A stretch of 64,000 nt of DNA from UBA9676 sp963730065 (GCA_963730065.1 CAVSQL010000020.1:496001-560000); one strand, 5' to 3'; shown: positions 33,754-43,660, numbered from the stretch's first letter. Made by a program: numbers and translations. The notes: generated from the letters alone by a model not told the origin.

Positions 33754-36594
33754 TCACCCCGCTGGTGGGTCCCCGGCGCTCAGGGCCGCCGCGATGACCT
33801 GCTGCGGCGCCTGGCGGGATGACCTGGCGCGGGCCGCGTCGAAGGCCGCCGGGCCAAGGCCGGCGCGGGCGGCGGCCAACGTGCGCGTGTACCCGGCCGG
33901 GTAGACGGGCGGGAGCAGCACGCCGATCTGGGCACGCAGGGCGTCGCGCGCCCCGTCGAGCCCCGCGGCGCGCTCGTAGTCGCCGCGTGCCGCCGCCGCC
34001 CCGGCCAGGCCCTCCAAGCACCACTGCATGTACATCAAGTTGCCGGTGTCGGCGAACAGCGCCGCGGCGTCGGCGAGCCGGGCCTGCGCCCGGGCGTGAT
34101 CGCCGTCGGCCAGGTCGACGTGGCCCACCAGGGTCAGCGACATGGCCGTGCTCCAGCGGTCGCCGTACTTCCGGGCCACGACCAGGCTTTCGGCGAGCAC
34201 CTCCCGGGCGGTTGCCCGGTCGCCCAGGTTCAGCAGTGCGGTCCCCAGCCCGCCCAGGCCCCGGGCCGTGGTCTTCTCGTCACCCCGCTCGCGCAGCAGC
34301 GCCAGGCTGTCGGCGAAGAAGTGCGACGCGCGCTGGTAGTCGCCCGAGTTGATCCCGAACGTTCCCAGCATGAACAGCACATCAGCCTGCCCACCGGTGT
34401 CGCCCAGGATGCGGAACAGGCCCAGCGCCTCGGTGCCGAACACCTCCGCCTTCTCGGACGCCCCCGGCCCCGCGTTGCCAGCCGCCCACCCCAGCAGGAA
34501 CAGTACCTGGGCCAGGGTGTGCCGGTCGCCCGAGCCCCGCGCCGCGGCCAGGCTCTCCTCGGCCAGGGCGCTCACCCGGGCGCCGTCGCCGGTGAACATC
34601 GCCGCGTAGGCCAGGCCCAGCAGCGCCACCGCTTCGCCGGCGCGGTCGGCGGCCGCCCGCGCCTGCTCCAGCCCCGCCTGGTGGTCGCGCGCGGAGTCGG
34701 CGTACCGGTCCTGCGCTCGCGCCAGCATGCCCCGCGTGGTGAGCGCGGCTGCCAGCACCCGCGGGTCCCCGAACTCGTGGGCCAGGGCCAGGGCCTGCGC
34801 GCAGAGCTCCGCCGCCTCGTCGTACGCCGCCTGGTCCATTGCCAGCCGCGCCGCGCCGACCAGGCCATTGACCCGCACCGGCGGGGCGACCACCGCGGCG
34901 GGGCGGTCCAGCCCTTCGGTGAGCCACCGGCGGCCCTCGCTGAGGTGGCCGCGCTGCTGCCAGAACGGCCACAGCGCGGCGGCCAGGCGGAGCGCTGTCG
35001 CCCCGTCATCTTGTTCCCGCGCCCAGCGGAGGGCCGCCCGCAGGTTGTCGTGCTCGGTGTCCAGCCGGGCCAGCCAGGCGACCGCCTCCGGTCCGGTGAG
35101 CGCCGGGCCTGCCTGCTCCGCCAGCGCCAGGTAGTAGGCGGCGTGCCGTCGCCCGATCTCCCAGGTTTCGGACCGCTCGGCCAGCAGCTCGGTGCCGTAT
35201 TCCCGGATGGTCTGCAGCATGGTCAGCCGCGGCGCCGCGGGCGGGAGGTTGCCGTCCCCCGCCGCGGGCAAGGCGGCACCGTCCCCCGCTGAGGGCAAGG
35301 CGTCACCGTCCCCCGCCGCGGACGAGGCGGCACCTTCCCCTACCGCAGGTGCCTCGCGCAGCCGGAGCAGGCTGCTGGCCGCGAGCGAAGCCACCCCGTC
35401 CAGCACAGGGGCACCTTCTCCGCCATCCGCGCAGATGGCCTCCGCCGCCTCCAGCGTGCAGCCGCCCACGAATACGCACATCCGCCGGAACAGCGCCTGT
35501 TCGGGCTCGTTCAGCAGCTCGTAGCTCCAGGCGATCGCGTCCCGCATGGTCTGCTGCCGCGCCGGCAGGTCGTGCGGGCCGCCGGCCAGCACCGGCAGCC
35601 GGCGGTCCAGTCGTGCCAGCAGCGCCGCCGGGGGCAGCAGCCGCACCCGGGCCGCGGCCAGCTCGATGGCCAGCGGGAGCCCGTCCAGCCGTCGGCAGAT
35701 CTCGGCCACGGCCCAGGCCGTCTCGGCGTCCGGCGGCAGTTCCGCCCCCGCGGCACGGGCCCGGTCGGTCAGCAGCTCCACTGCTGACGAGCTCAGTTGC
35801 GTCTCCGGCGGGCCGGCCGCATCGGGCAGCACCAGCGGCGCGACCGGGTAGTCACGCCCGCCCCGGACATCCAAGGCCACCCGGCTGGTGACCAGCATGA
35901 CCAGCTCCGGGCACGCCTCCAGCAGGGCGAGCATGGCATCCCGGGCCGGGAGCAGGTGCTCGAAGTTGTCCAGCAGCACCAGCAGCCGCCGGCCGCGCAG
36001 CGACACCGCGAGCAGGTCGGGCAGCGGGGTCGCGTCCCGCTCGTCCACCCCCAGCCGCTGGGCGATGGCGGCGAGTACGAGCCCGGGGTCGCGCAGCGGC
36101 GCCAGGTCGACGAAGACGGCGCCGTCGGCGAAGTCACCGGTCACCCGCTCGGCTACCTCGATCGCCAGCCGGGTCTTGCCCACCCCGCCGGGCCCGGTGA
36201 GCGTCAGCAGCTGGGTATCGCCCCGGCGCAGCAGCCTCACCACCGCCGCGGCCACCCCGGCCCGGCCGATCAGCGGGGTGAGCGGCCGCGGCATGGCCCG
36301 GCGGGACGTCCCCGTGACACCCGCAGCGTGGCCGACCGTGTCGCCCGGCCCGCCCGGCCCAGCCGGGCGGGCGGCCGCGAGCAGCTCGGCCCGCTGCTCC
36401 GGGTCCGCGCCCAGCGCGTCGGCGAGCAGTGTCACCGTCGCCAGGCGCGGGCTGCGTCCTGGGTCCCGCTCCAGGTCGCTGACGGCCTTGGCGCTGAGCC
36501 CGGCGCGCTCGGCGAGGGCCTCCTGAGTCAGGCCGGCCGCCAGCCGCAGCCGTTTGAGCAGCGCGGCAAACGTGATGGCGCCCGGGCCCGGCAT
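33754..36594 (-). CDS. STAND-type regulator: XRE domain, NB-ARC-like ATPase, TPR repeats
   Basis: About 946 residues from ATG 36594 (GTG 36609 possible). Domains in order: an XRE helix-turn-helix (LKRLRLAAGLTQEALAERAG, LSAKAVSDLERDP), a P-loop ATPase with Walker A LTGPGGVGKTRLAIEVAERV and Walker B RRLLVLLDNFEHLL, a winged-helix region, and many TPR-like helical repeats to the end. These proteins are ATP-driven transcription switches related to AfsR/SARP-type regulators, but no SARP domain is present. A disordered insert near residue 435 has three AAGDG/SAGDG repeats. It is divergent from the SnoaL-like gene. Confidence 0.9.
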   Translation of the reverse strand: MPGPGAITFAALLKRLRLAAGLTQEALAERAGLSAKAVSDLERDPGRSPRLATVTLLADALGADPEQRAELLAAARPAGPGGPGDTVGHAAGVTGTSRRAMPRPLTPLIGRAGVAAAVVRLLRRGDTQLLTLTGPGGVGKTRLAIEVAERVTGDFADGAVFVDLAPLRDPGLVLAAIAQRLGVDERDATPLPDLLAVSLRGRRLLVLLDNFEHLLPARDAMLALLEACPELVMLVTSRVALDVRGGRDYPVAPLVLPDAAGPPETQLSSSAVELLTDRARAAGAELPPDAETAWAVAEICRRLDGLPLAIELAAARVRLLPPAALLARLDRRLPVLAGGPHDLPARQQTMRDAIAWSYELLNEPEQALFRRMCVFVGGCTLEAAEAICADGGEGAPVLDGVASLAASSLLRLREAPAVGEGAASSAAGDGDALPSAGDGAALPAAGDGNLPPAAPRLTMLQTIREYGTELLAERSETWEIGRRHAAYYLALAEQAGPALTGPEAVAWLARLDTEHDNLRAALRWAREQDDGATALRLAAALWPFWQQRGHLSEGRRWLTEGLDRPAAVVAPPVRVNGLVGAARLAMDQAAYDEAAELCAQALALAHEFGDPRVLAAALTTRGMLARAQDRYADSARDHQAGLEQARAAADRAGEAVALLGLAYAAMFTGDGARVSALAEESLAAARGSGDRHTLAQVLFLLGWAAGNAGPGASEKAEVFGTEALGLFRILGDTGGQADVLFMLGTFGINSGDYQRASHFFADSLALLRERGDEKTTARGLGGLGTALLNLGDRATAREVLAESLVVARKYGDRWSTAMSLTLVGHVDLADGDHARAQARLADAAALFADTGNLMYMQWCLEGLAGAAAARGDYERAAGLDGARDALRAQIGVLLPPVYPAGYTRTLAAARAGLGPAAFDAARARSSRQAPQQVIAAALSAGDPPAG

Positions 36595-36717
36595 CGGTGC
36601 TACCGCCACCTGCGCGGGAAAAGGGGAGAACTCGGGGAGCGCTCGTCCTGTTGCGCGGTTCCGGCACCACCGACCCTGAGATCAGGCCGCATGCCGAGAA
36701 TGCCAGGGAGCACAGCG

Positions 36718-37188
36718 ATGTCCCCGGAAGAACTGAAAGCCCGCGCCCGCCGCATCGTCGAGGAGACCCTCAACCAGGGCGACCTCGCCGTCGCCAATGA
36801 GCTCATCTCCCCCGACTGCGTTCACCACGTCCCCGGCGGCCAGCCCGCGCCGGGCCTGGCGGGCCTGATCGGCTGGCTGGCTCTGACCCAGCGTATCTTC
36901 CCCGATTTCCACGCGATTGTGGAAGACGAGATCGCCGAGGGCGACCGGGTCGTGCAGCGCATCACCTGCTACGGCACCCACCGGGGCGAGTTCTGCGGCG
37001 TCTTGCCGACCGGCGAGCAGGTCTGCTTCTCCAGTATCGAGATCAACCGGGCCGGGGCGGACGGGAAGTTCGCCGAGCACTGGTCTTCGGCCGACCTGCT
37101 CGGCGTCCTGCACCGGCTCCGCCTGGCGGCAGTGATGCCGCCGCTAATGAATGACCTGGGTGCCAGCGACAGAGGTGGGGACAGGTGA
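36718..37188 (+). CDS. SnoaL-like polyketide cyclase/ester cyclase-family protein
   Basis: A 156-residue alpha+beta cone-fold protein. ATG 36718 is chosen because AGGGAG lies 7 nt upstream; in-frame ATGs at 36691 and 36700 lack good sites. Family features are ELISPDCVHHVPGGQPAPG, FPDFHAIVEDEIAEGDRVVQ, RITCYGTHRGEFCGVLPTG and KFAEHWSSAD. It may isomerise or cyclise a small molecule. Its stop overlaps the GTG start of the next gene (GTGA), so the pair is coupled. Confidence 0.88.
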   Translation: MSPEELKARARRIVEETLNQGDLAVANELISPDCVHHVPGGQPAPGLAGLIGWLALTQRIFPDFHAIVEDEIAEGDRVVQRITCYGTHRGEFCGVLPTGEQVCFSSIEINRAGADGKFAEHWSSADLLGVLHRLRLAAVMPPLMNDLGASDRGGDR

Positions 37189-37961
37189 GCGAAGCGCCAA
37201 GCACATCACGAGGGCTGGTTGACCAGCACTCCCGGTCCTTGGGCAACGAGCAGTCAATGACCGGTGCCCGGCAGCGTGTGATGGGCGGCCTGTTCCTGGT
37301 ATCCGGCGTGTGCTTTGTCGCAGGCGTGGTCAACCCGCCCCTGCTGCGCACCTGGGGTGACTCGGTCCCGCAGAGCGTCGCCGTGGCGGCGGCGCACCGC
37401 ACGGCGTGGTTCACCTCGACCTGGCTGATCACGCTGTCGATCGTCGCCGCTGTCGCCGCGGTCGAACTGCTCACCCGGGTGCTCGATTCCGACACCGCGC
37501 GGGTCGGCCGGTCGCTGTACCTGGTTGGCGCCGCGCTCGGCCTCGCCTCGACCGCCTACGACCTGGCGGTCACCAGCACGCTGCTCGGCACCGCCGCGCC
37601 GCCCGGCTGGTACCTCGGTATCGCGCAGTGGGCCGCCGGCCTGGGCACCGCGTACTTCGCCCTCCTGGCCCCGGCCGCGCTGACCGCGTTCGGCGTGGCC
37701 ATCTTCCGCACCCGGGCACTGCCCCGCTGGACCGCGGCGATGTTTCTCGCCGCGGCACTGCTGCTGTTCGCCCAGTACGCCGCGTTCCGCGGCGCCCTGC
37801 CGTTCCCGCAGTTCCTGGCGTTCATCGCGCTCGGCGCCACCCTTGTGGCCCGGAAGCGTTACACCATCACGCCCATCACAGACCCAGCCCGGCCGACCAC
37901 GCTCCCGGCCGGCCGCACCTCCCTGAGGGATTCCGATGGCTTCATCCATCCGCACGAATAG
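37185..37961 (+). CDS. DUF4386-type multi-pass membrane protein
   Basis: A 258-residue protein with six membrane helices, starting at GTG 37185 within the stop of the SnoaL-like gene. The helix pattern and motifs (RVMGGLFLVSGVCFVAGVVN, STAYDLAVTSTLL, FGVAIFRTRALPRWTAAMFL) fit the DUF4386 group. The function is unknown. It forms an operon with the upstream cyclase-like gene and perhaps a tiny downstream frame. Confidence 0.8.
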   Translation: MSEAPSTSRGLVDQHSRSLGNEQSMTGARQRVMGGLFLVSGVCFVAGVVNPPLLRTWGDSVPQSVAVAAAHRTAWFTSTWLITLSIVAAVAAVELLTRVLDSDTARVGRSLYLVGAALGLASTAYDLAVTSTLLGTAAPPGWYLGIAQWAAGLGTAYFALLAPAALTAFGVAIFRTRALPRWTAAMFLAAALLLFAQYAAFRGALPFPQFLAFIALGATLVARKRYTITPITDPARPTTLPAGRTSLRDSDGFIHPHE

Positions 37962-38103
37962 CCGATCCAGCGTCATTGGTAACGCCGCGCTCTACGGCGG
38001 CCTGCATGCCCTCGGCGGGCAGCTCATCTTGAGCATCACGGGCTACCTGTACGCCCACGCCCGGGCAGCGCGGGGCATAGAGGTCATGTCGTGGCGCAGG
38101 TAA
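37936..38103 (+). CDS. possible 55-residue membrane peptide
   Basis: ATG 37936 opens a 55-codon frame overlapping the 3' end of the DUF4386-type gene by 26 bp and the start of the kinase gene by 13 bp. It has a basic N-terminus and one hydrophobic segment (AALYGGLHALGGQLILSITG YLYA), ending in basic residues. It would couple translation of the membrane protein and the kinase. It has no recognised family, so it could be chance. Confidence 0.35.
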   Translation: MASSIRTNSRSSVIGNAALYGGLHALGGQLILSITGYLYAHARAARGIEVMSWRR

Positions 38104-40286
38104 GCTCGGCAGCGCCGCCCAGTGCCGCCAGGCGGGGCGCCGGTGGCAGGGCGCCGGTGGCCGGACCGAGGCGCGCCACCAGCGCGGTGTGGCTCTCGGT
38201 CACGGCGCTGTCGGTGGCTGGGGTGGTGCTGACGGTCCTGGCGTGGGGCGACCTGAAGACCCAGGACGCGGTGTCGAACCTGGCTTCCGCGCCCGCCGCC
38301 GTCTTGTACGCCACCCTCGGCGCGCTGGTCGTCCGCCGCGCGGGCAACATCATCGGCTGGATGCTGCTCGGCATCGGGGCTGGCCAAGCCATCATGTCGC
38401 TCGCCTCCGCCTATGCGGTGCTGGGCATCACCCATCCCGGCACTTTGCCGGTGCCGGAACTGGTGGGCCTGCTGGCTGAGTGGAGCTTCGTCCCGGTCCT
38501 CACCGGGCTTGGCTTCATGCTGCTGCTGTTCCCATCCGGGAGCCTGCCGTCGCCCCGCTGGCGCCCGTTCGCGGGACTGGGCCTGCTGGCCACCGCGCTG
38601 ACGATGATCGGGTTCGTGGTGCGGCCAAGGCTGGTGGCGCTCCCATCACCGGGCGATACGTCGCTGATGTTCGAGAACCCGCTCGGCATCAGGTCACTGG
38701 GACCTGTCCTGTCTACAGTCCTGATCGGTACCATCAACGGCCTGGCGGTGCTGGGCACCGTGATCGTGGCGGCGGCCTTCGTCTCCCTGGCGGTCCGCTA
38801 CCGGTCGGGCGGGCGCGAAGTGCGGCAGCAGATCAAATGGATCGCGCTGGCGGCGGCCGTGGTGGCGGCCAGCCAGCTCGTGGCGCTGCTGGCCCTCGCG
38901 GCCACCGGGGACGCGTCCAACCCGGTGACGGTCACCGCCTATGTCGTGGTACCGGTGACCGCGCTGTTCGGGATTCCCGCGATCATCACGCTCGCGATCC
39001 TGAAGTACGGCCTGTACCAAATCGACGTCATCATCAACCGGGCGGTCCAGTACGGCCTGCTCTCGGCCGCACTCACGGGCGTGTATGCCGGAATCGTGGT
39101 GGGCATCGGGACGCTGGCCGGCTATGCCGGCGGCCCGGTGCTGACGATCGCGGCGGCGGTCACGATCGCGCTGCTGTTCCAGCCGCTGCGGCGCCGCGCC
39201 CAGCGGTTCGCGAACCGCCTCGTCTACGGCAAGCGGGCCACGCCGTATCAGGCGCTGTCCGACTTCGCCGGGGACATGGCGGGCCAGCTGGACCTCACCG
39301 AGGCCGTCAACAAGATGGTGTCGGTCCTGGCCGGCGCGACCGGGGCCGACCGGGCCGAGGCATGGATCCGGGTCGGGACGGAGCTGCGCCCGGCCGCGGT
39401 CTGGCCGCACGGGTCACCGTCATCCACCGCCGTCGCGCTCGGCGCCGACGGCAAGCTCCCCGCGTTCGGGGGGGAGTCGCGCGCGGCAGCCGTTCAGCAT
39501 GGAGGCGAGCTGCTCGGTGCGCTGTCCCTGCAAAAACCTAGGAATGAGCCGCTGACCAGCACCGAGGACGAGCTCCTGCGGCACCTGGCGTCGCAGGCGG
39601 GCCTCGTCCTGCGCAACGCGGCGCTCACCGCCGAGCTGCAGGCCACGATCGACGAGCTGCGGGCGTCGCGCCGGCGGCTGGTGGGAGCGCAGGACGCCGA
39701 GCGGCGGAAGATCGAGCGGAACCTGCATGACGGGGCGCAGCAGCAGCTCATCGCGCTCACGATCCAGCTCAGCCTGCTGGAGGAATCCGCCGGCGACCCC
39801 GGCACCGTCCGGGAGCTCGCGCCGGCGGTGAGGGACGGCCTGCGCGCCGCGCTCGATGACCTGCGGGACCTGGCCCGCGGCATCTACCCGCCGCTGCTGG
39901 CCGACCAGGGCCTGGTCCCGGCCCTGCAGGCGCAGGCGCGCAAGGCCACGCTGCCGGTGGAGATCGAGGCGGACGGCGTTGGGCGCTACCCGCAGGACAC
40001 CGAGGCCGCCGTGTATTTCTGCACCCTGGAGGCGCTGCAGAACATCACCAAGTACGCGGGCGCGTCCCGCGCGACGGTCGGCCTCTCGTACTCCGGCGGC
40101 AGCCTCCAGTTCACCGTGACCGACGACGGGGCCGGTTTTGACACCGCCACGGCGCGCCATGGCAGCGGCCTGCAGGGCATGGCCGACCGGCTGGCCGCGC
40201 TCGGCGGCACCTTCCGCATCAGCTCGCAGCCCGGGCGCGGGACGGCCCTGAGCGGCGCGCTGCCTGTGCCCGGCCAGCCCGGCTGA
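38091..40286 (+). CDS. NarX-type sensor histidine kinase, paralogue of the 23-kb kinase
   Basis: A 731-residue protein from GTG 38091. It has eight or more N-terminal membrane helices (residues about 30-370), a GAF-like domain (about 400-510), a HisKA_3 segment RRKIERNLHDGAQQQLIALT with the phospho-acceptor His, and a HATPase domain with EALQNITKYAGA and DDGAGFDTATARHGSGLQGM. Layout and many segments (LARGIYPPLLADQGL, DTEAAVYFCTLEALQN) match the kinase at 23029, so the two are duplicates within 15 kb. No response regulator is adjacent. Confidence 0.92.
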   Translation: MAQVSSAAPPSAARRGAGGRAPVAGPRRATSAVWLSVTALSVAGVVLTVLAWGDLKTQDAVSNLASAPAAVLYATLGALVVRRAGNIIGWMLLGIGAGQAIMSLASAYAVLGITHPGTLPVPELVGLLAEWSFVPVLTGLGFMLLLFPSGSLPSPRWRPFAGLGLLATALTMIGFVVRPRLVALPSPGDTSLMFENPLGIRSLGPVLSTVLIGTINGLAVLGTVIVAAAFVSLAVRYRSGGREVRQQIKWIALAAAVVAASQLVALLALAATGDASNPVTVTAYVVVPVTALFGIPAIITLAILKYGLYQIDVIINRAVQYGLLSAALTGVYAGIVVGIGTLAGYAGGPVLTIAAAVTIALLFQPLRRRAQRFANRLVYGKRATPYQALSDFAGDMAGQLDLTEAVNKMVSVLAGATGADRAEAWIRVGTELRPAAVWPHGSPSSTAVALGADGKLPAFGGESRAAAVQHGGELLGALSLQKPRNEPLTSTEDELLRHLASQAGLVLRNAALTAELQATIDELRASRRRLVGAQDAERRKIERNLHDGAQQQLIALTIQLSLLEESAGDPGTVRELAPAVRDGLRAALDDLRDLARGIYPPLLADQGLVPALQAQARKATLPVEIEADGVGRYPQDTEAAVYFCTLEALQNITKYAGASRATVGLSYSGGSLQFTVTDDGAGFDTATARHGSGLQGMADRLAALGGTFRISSQPGRGTALSGALPVPGQPG

Positions 40287-40401
40287 CGAACCCCGAGCGA
40301 CGCGGGCCCGTACCGGCCAGCCCGGCTGGCACCGTCAGCCAGGCTGGCCAGCCCCGGGGCGGTGGATCAGCCGCGACCGGTGGCTTCCGCGGACGCGGGT
40401 A

Positions 40402-41292
40402 TCAGGCGCCGAGGAACTCCAGGATCCGCTTGTTGATGTCGGTCGGGCGCTGCACCATCAGGAAATGCCCGACGCCCTCGATCAGCTCGGACTCTGATCC
40501 CGGGCCGCAGTGGCTCGGCACCCGGTTCACCTGGTCCTGGTCGCACCCGTGGCAGCCGTCCTGGGTGCCGTGCAGGTACAGGGTGGGCTGGGTGATGTCC
40601 TTGCCCCAGGCCGCGGCCTGCTCGGCCGCCCATTCCTCGGAGCCGAACCGGTTGGGGTCGAACTGTCCCCAGTAGTAGCCGAGGGCGGCGCGGAAGTGAG
40701 CGGGATCGCGGATGCACTCCTTGACCTTGGGCAGGTCCTCGGAGGCGTCGTAGCCGGGCGACCAGTCGGCCCAGATCCGGTCGATGAACGCGAAGTTGTC
40801 GGCCGAGATCACCTCCTCGGACACCCGCTGCATCTGGAAGTACCAGAAGTAGAACGAGCGCTTGATCTGGTCGTACTTGACGATGTTCTCGCCGAAGATC
40901 GCGAACGGCGGGATATTGAGCACGACGCAGCGCCGCCACCGGTCCGGCTCTTTTCCAGCCGCGCCCCAGGCCGCGACCGCACCCCAGTCATGCGCGATGA
41001 GGATCGCGTCGCTGCCGCCGCCGAGCGACTCGTGCAGCGCGATCGCGTCGTTGACCATCATGCTGCTGTGAATGTGGTGGCGGTCGTCGGGAAGCTCGGT
41101 CGGCGCGAACCCACGGTTGAAAGGGGCCACCGCCCGGTACCCGGCCTCAGCCAGCGCCGGGAGCAGGTAGCGGTAGCTGTACGGCGAGTCGGGGAAGCCG
41201 TGCAGGCACAAGGCCAGCGGGCCGTCTCCTTCCGTTAAGTACGTGAAAGTCAGGTTGTTGGCCCGGACGGTGCCCCGCTTGAATTCCGGCAT
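40402..41292 (-). CDS. alpha/beta hydrolase, epoxide hydrolase type
   Basis: A 296-residue protein. ATG 41292 has AAAGGGGG nine bases upstream. The oxyanion region is LCLHGFPDSPYSYRYLLPAL. The nucleophile motif is ILIAHDWGAVAAW, with Asp and not Ser, as in epoxide hydrolases and haloalkane dehalogenases. The acid is probably in LHGTQDGCHG and the base His in EGVGHFLMVQRP. The cap-domain Tyr residues are not certain. The substrate is unknown. Confidence 0.88.
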   Translation of the reverse strand: MPEFKRGTVRANNLTFTYLTEGDGPLALCLHGFPDSPYSYRYLLPALAEAGYRAVAPFNRGFAPTELPDDRHHIHSSMMVNDAIALHESLGGGSDAILIAHDWGAVAAWGAAGKEPDRWRRCVVLNIPPFAIFGENIVKYDQIKRSFYFWYFQMQRVSEEVISADNFAFIDRIWADWSPGYDASEDLPKVKECIRDPAHFRAALGYYWGQFDPNRFGSEEWAAEQAAAWGKDITQPTLYLHGTQDGCHGCDQDQVNRVPSHCGPGSESELIEGVGHFLMVQRPTDINKRILEFLGA

Positions 41293-41485
41293 GGCAAACT
41301 GCCCCCTTTCGGCCGCCCCGCAGGGCGCCGGCCAGCGGTGGCGGGCGCCCGCAGGTGTCAAAGAATGAGACGGCGGTGCAACGGTATGGCCGTGGCGGGT
41401 CAGGTCATATGGGGAACATTGCGTATTGACGCCCCACCTGGATGGTGCCGGAGCCGACCAGGGAGGGGCAGGCGCTGGGGTTCGT

Positions 41486-42244
41486 ATGTCGTTATCGGCC
41501 GGGGACTACCGCAGGGTGCTGGATCTGGTCGCCGGGGCGCTGTGCTGCGCCGGGCCGGACTTCCCGGACGTGACCGTGACCGGTCTTCTCTGCCAGGTGC
41601 TCGACGCGGAGGCCGCCGGGGCCGGCGACGTCAACCTGCGGGCCACCGCGAGCCGCCGGTGGGCGGCCACACCCCGGCCGATCCCGATGAGCCCGGCCGG
41701 CTTTCACCAGTTCGCCGTTGGCCACCCGCTGACCCGCGCCCACCGGCGGCCCGGTGGATCGGCACCGCTCCGGCTCAGCGACGTGGCCTCCCCGCGGGAG
41801 ATCCGGCGCACCGGCGGCGAGCTGGGCATGCCCCATGTGCTGACGATCCCGCTGACCGTGACGCCGCGGCACCTGTGCGCGGTCGGGCTCATGCGTTCCG
41901 GCCCGGACTTCCCCGCCCGGGGCCTGCAGCTGGCCCGTCAGATCCAGCCTGTTCTCGGCGGGATCTACGCCCTGCGGGACCGCATGAGCCCGCACCAGCC
42001 AAGCCCGGCCGGCCCGCCCTGGCCCTGCGACGCCGACACCGGCATCCCGGTGACCTCCCGCGAGCTCGCCGTGCTCGACCTGATGGCCGGTGGCCTGATC
42101 GCCGCGGCGATCGCGCGGCAGCTCGGCATCTCCCCCCGGACGGTCAGCAAGCACATCGAGAACATCTACCGCAAGCTCGGCACGCACGACCGGACCAGCG
42201 CGGTGCTCCGCGGCCAGGCCATGGGGCTGCTGCCCGTGCCGTGA
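41486..42244 (+). CDS. LuxR-type transcriptional regulator with GAF-like N-terminus
   Basis: A 252-residue protein from ATG 41486 (TTG 41426 possible). Residues 1-170 form a GAF/PAS-like sensory region without a recognisable phospho-Asp. The C-terminal LuxR domain has VTSRELAVLDLMAGGLIAAA, IARQLGISPRTVSKHIENIY and RKLGTHDRTSAVL. It probably binds a small ligand. It is divergent from the epoxide-hydrolase-like gene with about 190 bp between, so that gene is a likely target. Confidence 0.87.
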   Translation: MSLSAGDYRRVLDLVAGALCCAGPDFPDVTVTGLLCQVLDAEAAGAGDVNLRATASRRWAATPRPIPMSPAGFHQFAVGHPLTRAHRRPGGSAPLRLSDVASPREIRRTGGELGMPHVLTIPLTVTPRHLCAVGLMRSGPDFPARGLQLARQIQPVLGGIYALRDRMSPHQPSPAGPPWPCDADTGIPVTSRELAVLDLMAGGLIAAAIARQLGISPRTVSKHIENIYRKLGTHDRTSAVLRGQAMGLLPVP

Positions 42245-42366
42245 CCGCGACGGCCGCGGGGCACATACCACGGGTTTGCGTCGTGGATACCGGGCGCAAA
42301 ACGGACACGATCATGACGCAAGCGCGTCGGGAGTGAAGCGCGGCCGCCGCCGGGAGCCAGCCCGCC

Positions 42367-43518
42367 TCAGGCTGACCCGCAGATGAGGAGCTGGCGCAGG
42401 ACCCGGCCGGAGGCGAGATCGGCCAGCGCCTCGGCGGCCTCGGCCAGCGGGCGGCGCGCCGACACCATCGACTCCAGGTCCAGGTCGCCGCTCATGACCA
42501 GGTCCACCAGGTGCGGGATGTCCCGCTGCGGCACGATCGAGCCGTAGTTGCAGCCGAGTATCCGCTGGTCGGCCTCGGCCAGGGCGAGCGGGTCGAACCG
42601 CGCCTGGCTCCCGGCCGGCGGCAGCCCGACGACCACGGCGCTGCCACCGAGGCCGAGGGCGGCGATCGCCTGCTCGGTGGTATCGATCTTGCCGATGGCG
42701 TCGAAGACGTAGTCGAGGCCCTCGGGCACCAGGGCCCGCAGCGCCGCCACGACCGGCCGGCCCGGCTGGCCGTCGGTCTGCACGGCATCGGTGGCGCCGA
42801 GCCGCCGGGCCACGGCCAGCTTGTCCGGGACCACGTCCACCACGACGATGCGCGCCGCACCGGCCAGCCGCGCTCCCTGCACGCAGCTGAGGCCGACCCC
42901 ACCGCAGCCGATGACCGCCACGGTGGCACCCGGCGGCACTGAGGCCGTGTTGCGGACCGCGCCGACACCGGTCGCCACCGCGCAGCCGACCAGCGCGGCC
43001 AGCTCAAGCGGCGCGTCCTCCCGGACCCGGACCGCCCCGGACTCGGGGACCACCACCCGCTCGGCGAACGAGGAGACGCCCAGGTAGTGGTAGGCGGGCT
43101 CGCCGCCGGCCCGCAGCCGGCTCGTCCCGTCGTACAGCACCCCGCCGGGCGCGATCACCTCGGCGGCCAGCTGGCACTGGGCGGGCCGGCCCAGGCGGCA
43201 GTACCGGCACTGCCCGCACGCTGGCACCCAGGACAGCACCACATGGTCGCCCGGCGACAGGGCGGTCACACCGGGGCCGACGGCCGCCACGACGCCTGAG
43301 CCCTCGTGCCCGAGCACGACGGGGGTGGGGTGCGGCCACTCCCCGCGCACGATGTGCAGATCGGAGTGGCAGACCCCGGCGGCGGTGACGGCCACCTCCA
43401 CCTCGCCGGGCCCGGGCGGGGCGAGTTCCACCTCGGTGACCCGGACCGGCTGGCCGGGCCCGCGGAACACCGCCGCCCTGATCTGACGGCCCGGCGCCAG
43501 CTGCTGGTCAGGTGTCAT
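42367..43518 (-). CDS. zinc-dependent alcohol dehydrogenase (MDR family)
   Basis: A 383-residue protein from ATG 43518 (GTG 43524 possible). The catalytic zinc ligands are in AAGVCHSDLHIVRGEWPHP and VVLGHEGSG. The structural zinc lobe CGQCRYCRLGRPAQC has four Cys. The NAD site is VAVIGCGGVGLSCVQGARLA followed by an acidic strand end (VVDVVPDK), favouring NAD. It resembles the class III/formaldehyde dehydrogenase branch and mycothiol-dependent relatives, so an alcohol or thiol adduct substrate is plausible. Confidence 0.92.
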   Translation of the reverse strand: MTPDQQLAPGRQIRAAVFRGPGQPVRVTEVELAPPGPGEVEVAVTAAGVCHSDLHIVRGEWPHPTPVVLGHEGSGVVAAVGPGVTALSPGDHVVLSWVPACGQCRYCRLGRPAQCQLAAEVIAPGGVLYDGTSRLRAGGEPAYHYLGVSSFAERVVVPESGAVRVREDAPLELAALVGCAVATGVGAVRNTASVPPGATVAVIGCGGVGLSCVQGARLAGAARIVVVDVVPDKLAVARRLGATDAVQTDGQPGRPVVAALRALVPEGLDYVFDAIGKIDTTEQAIAALGLGGSAVVVGLPPAGSQARFDPLALAEADQRILGCNYGSIVPQRDIPHLVDLVMSGDLDLESMVSARRPLAEAAEALADLASGRVLRQLLICGSA

Positions 43519-43660
43519 GCTCACCCATCATCATCGCCCGGCCCGGTGCCTACCACCGCGGGCGGGGAAATGATATGCCGGGAGCTGACGCGGGTGCCCC
43601 CCTGGCGGGCGGGGGCGGGGGCGCCGGGAGCGTCCCGCTGGAAGCAGGAGTGCAGCCGAG

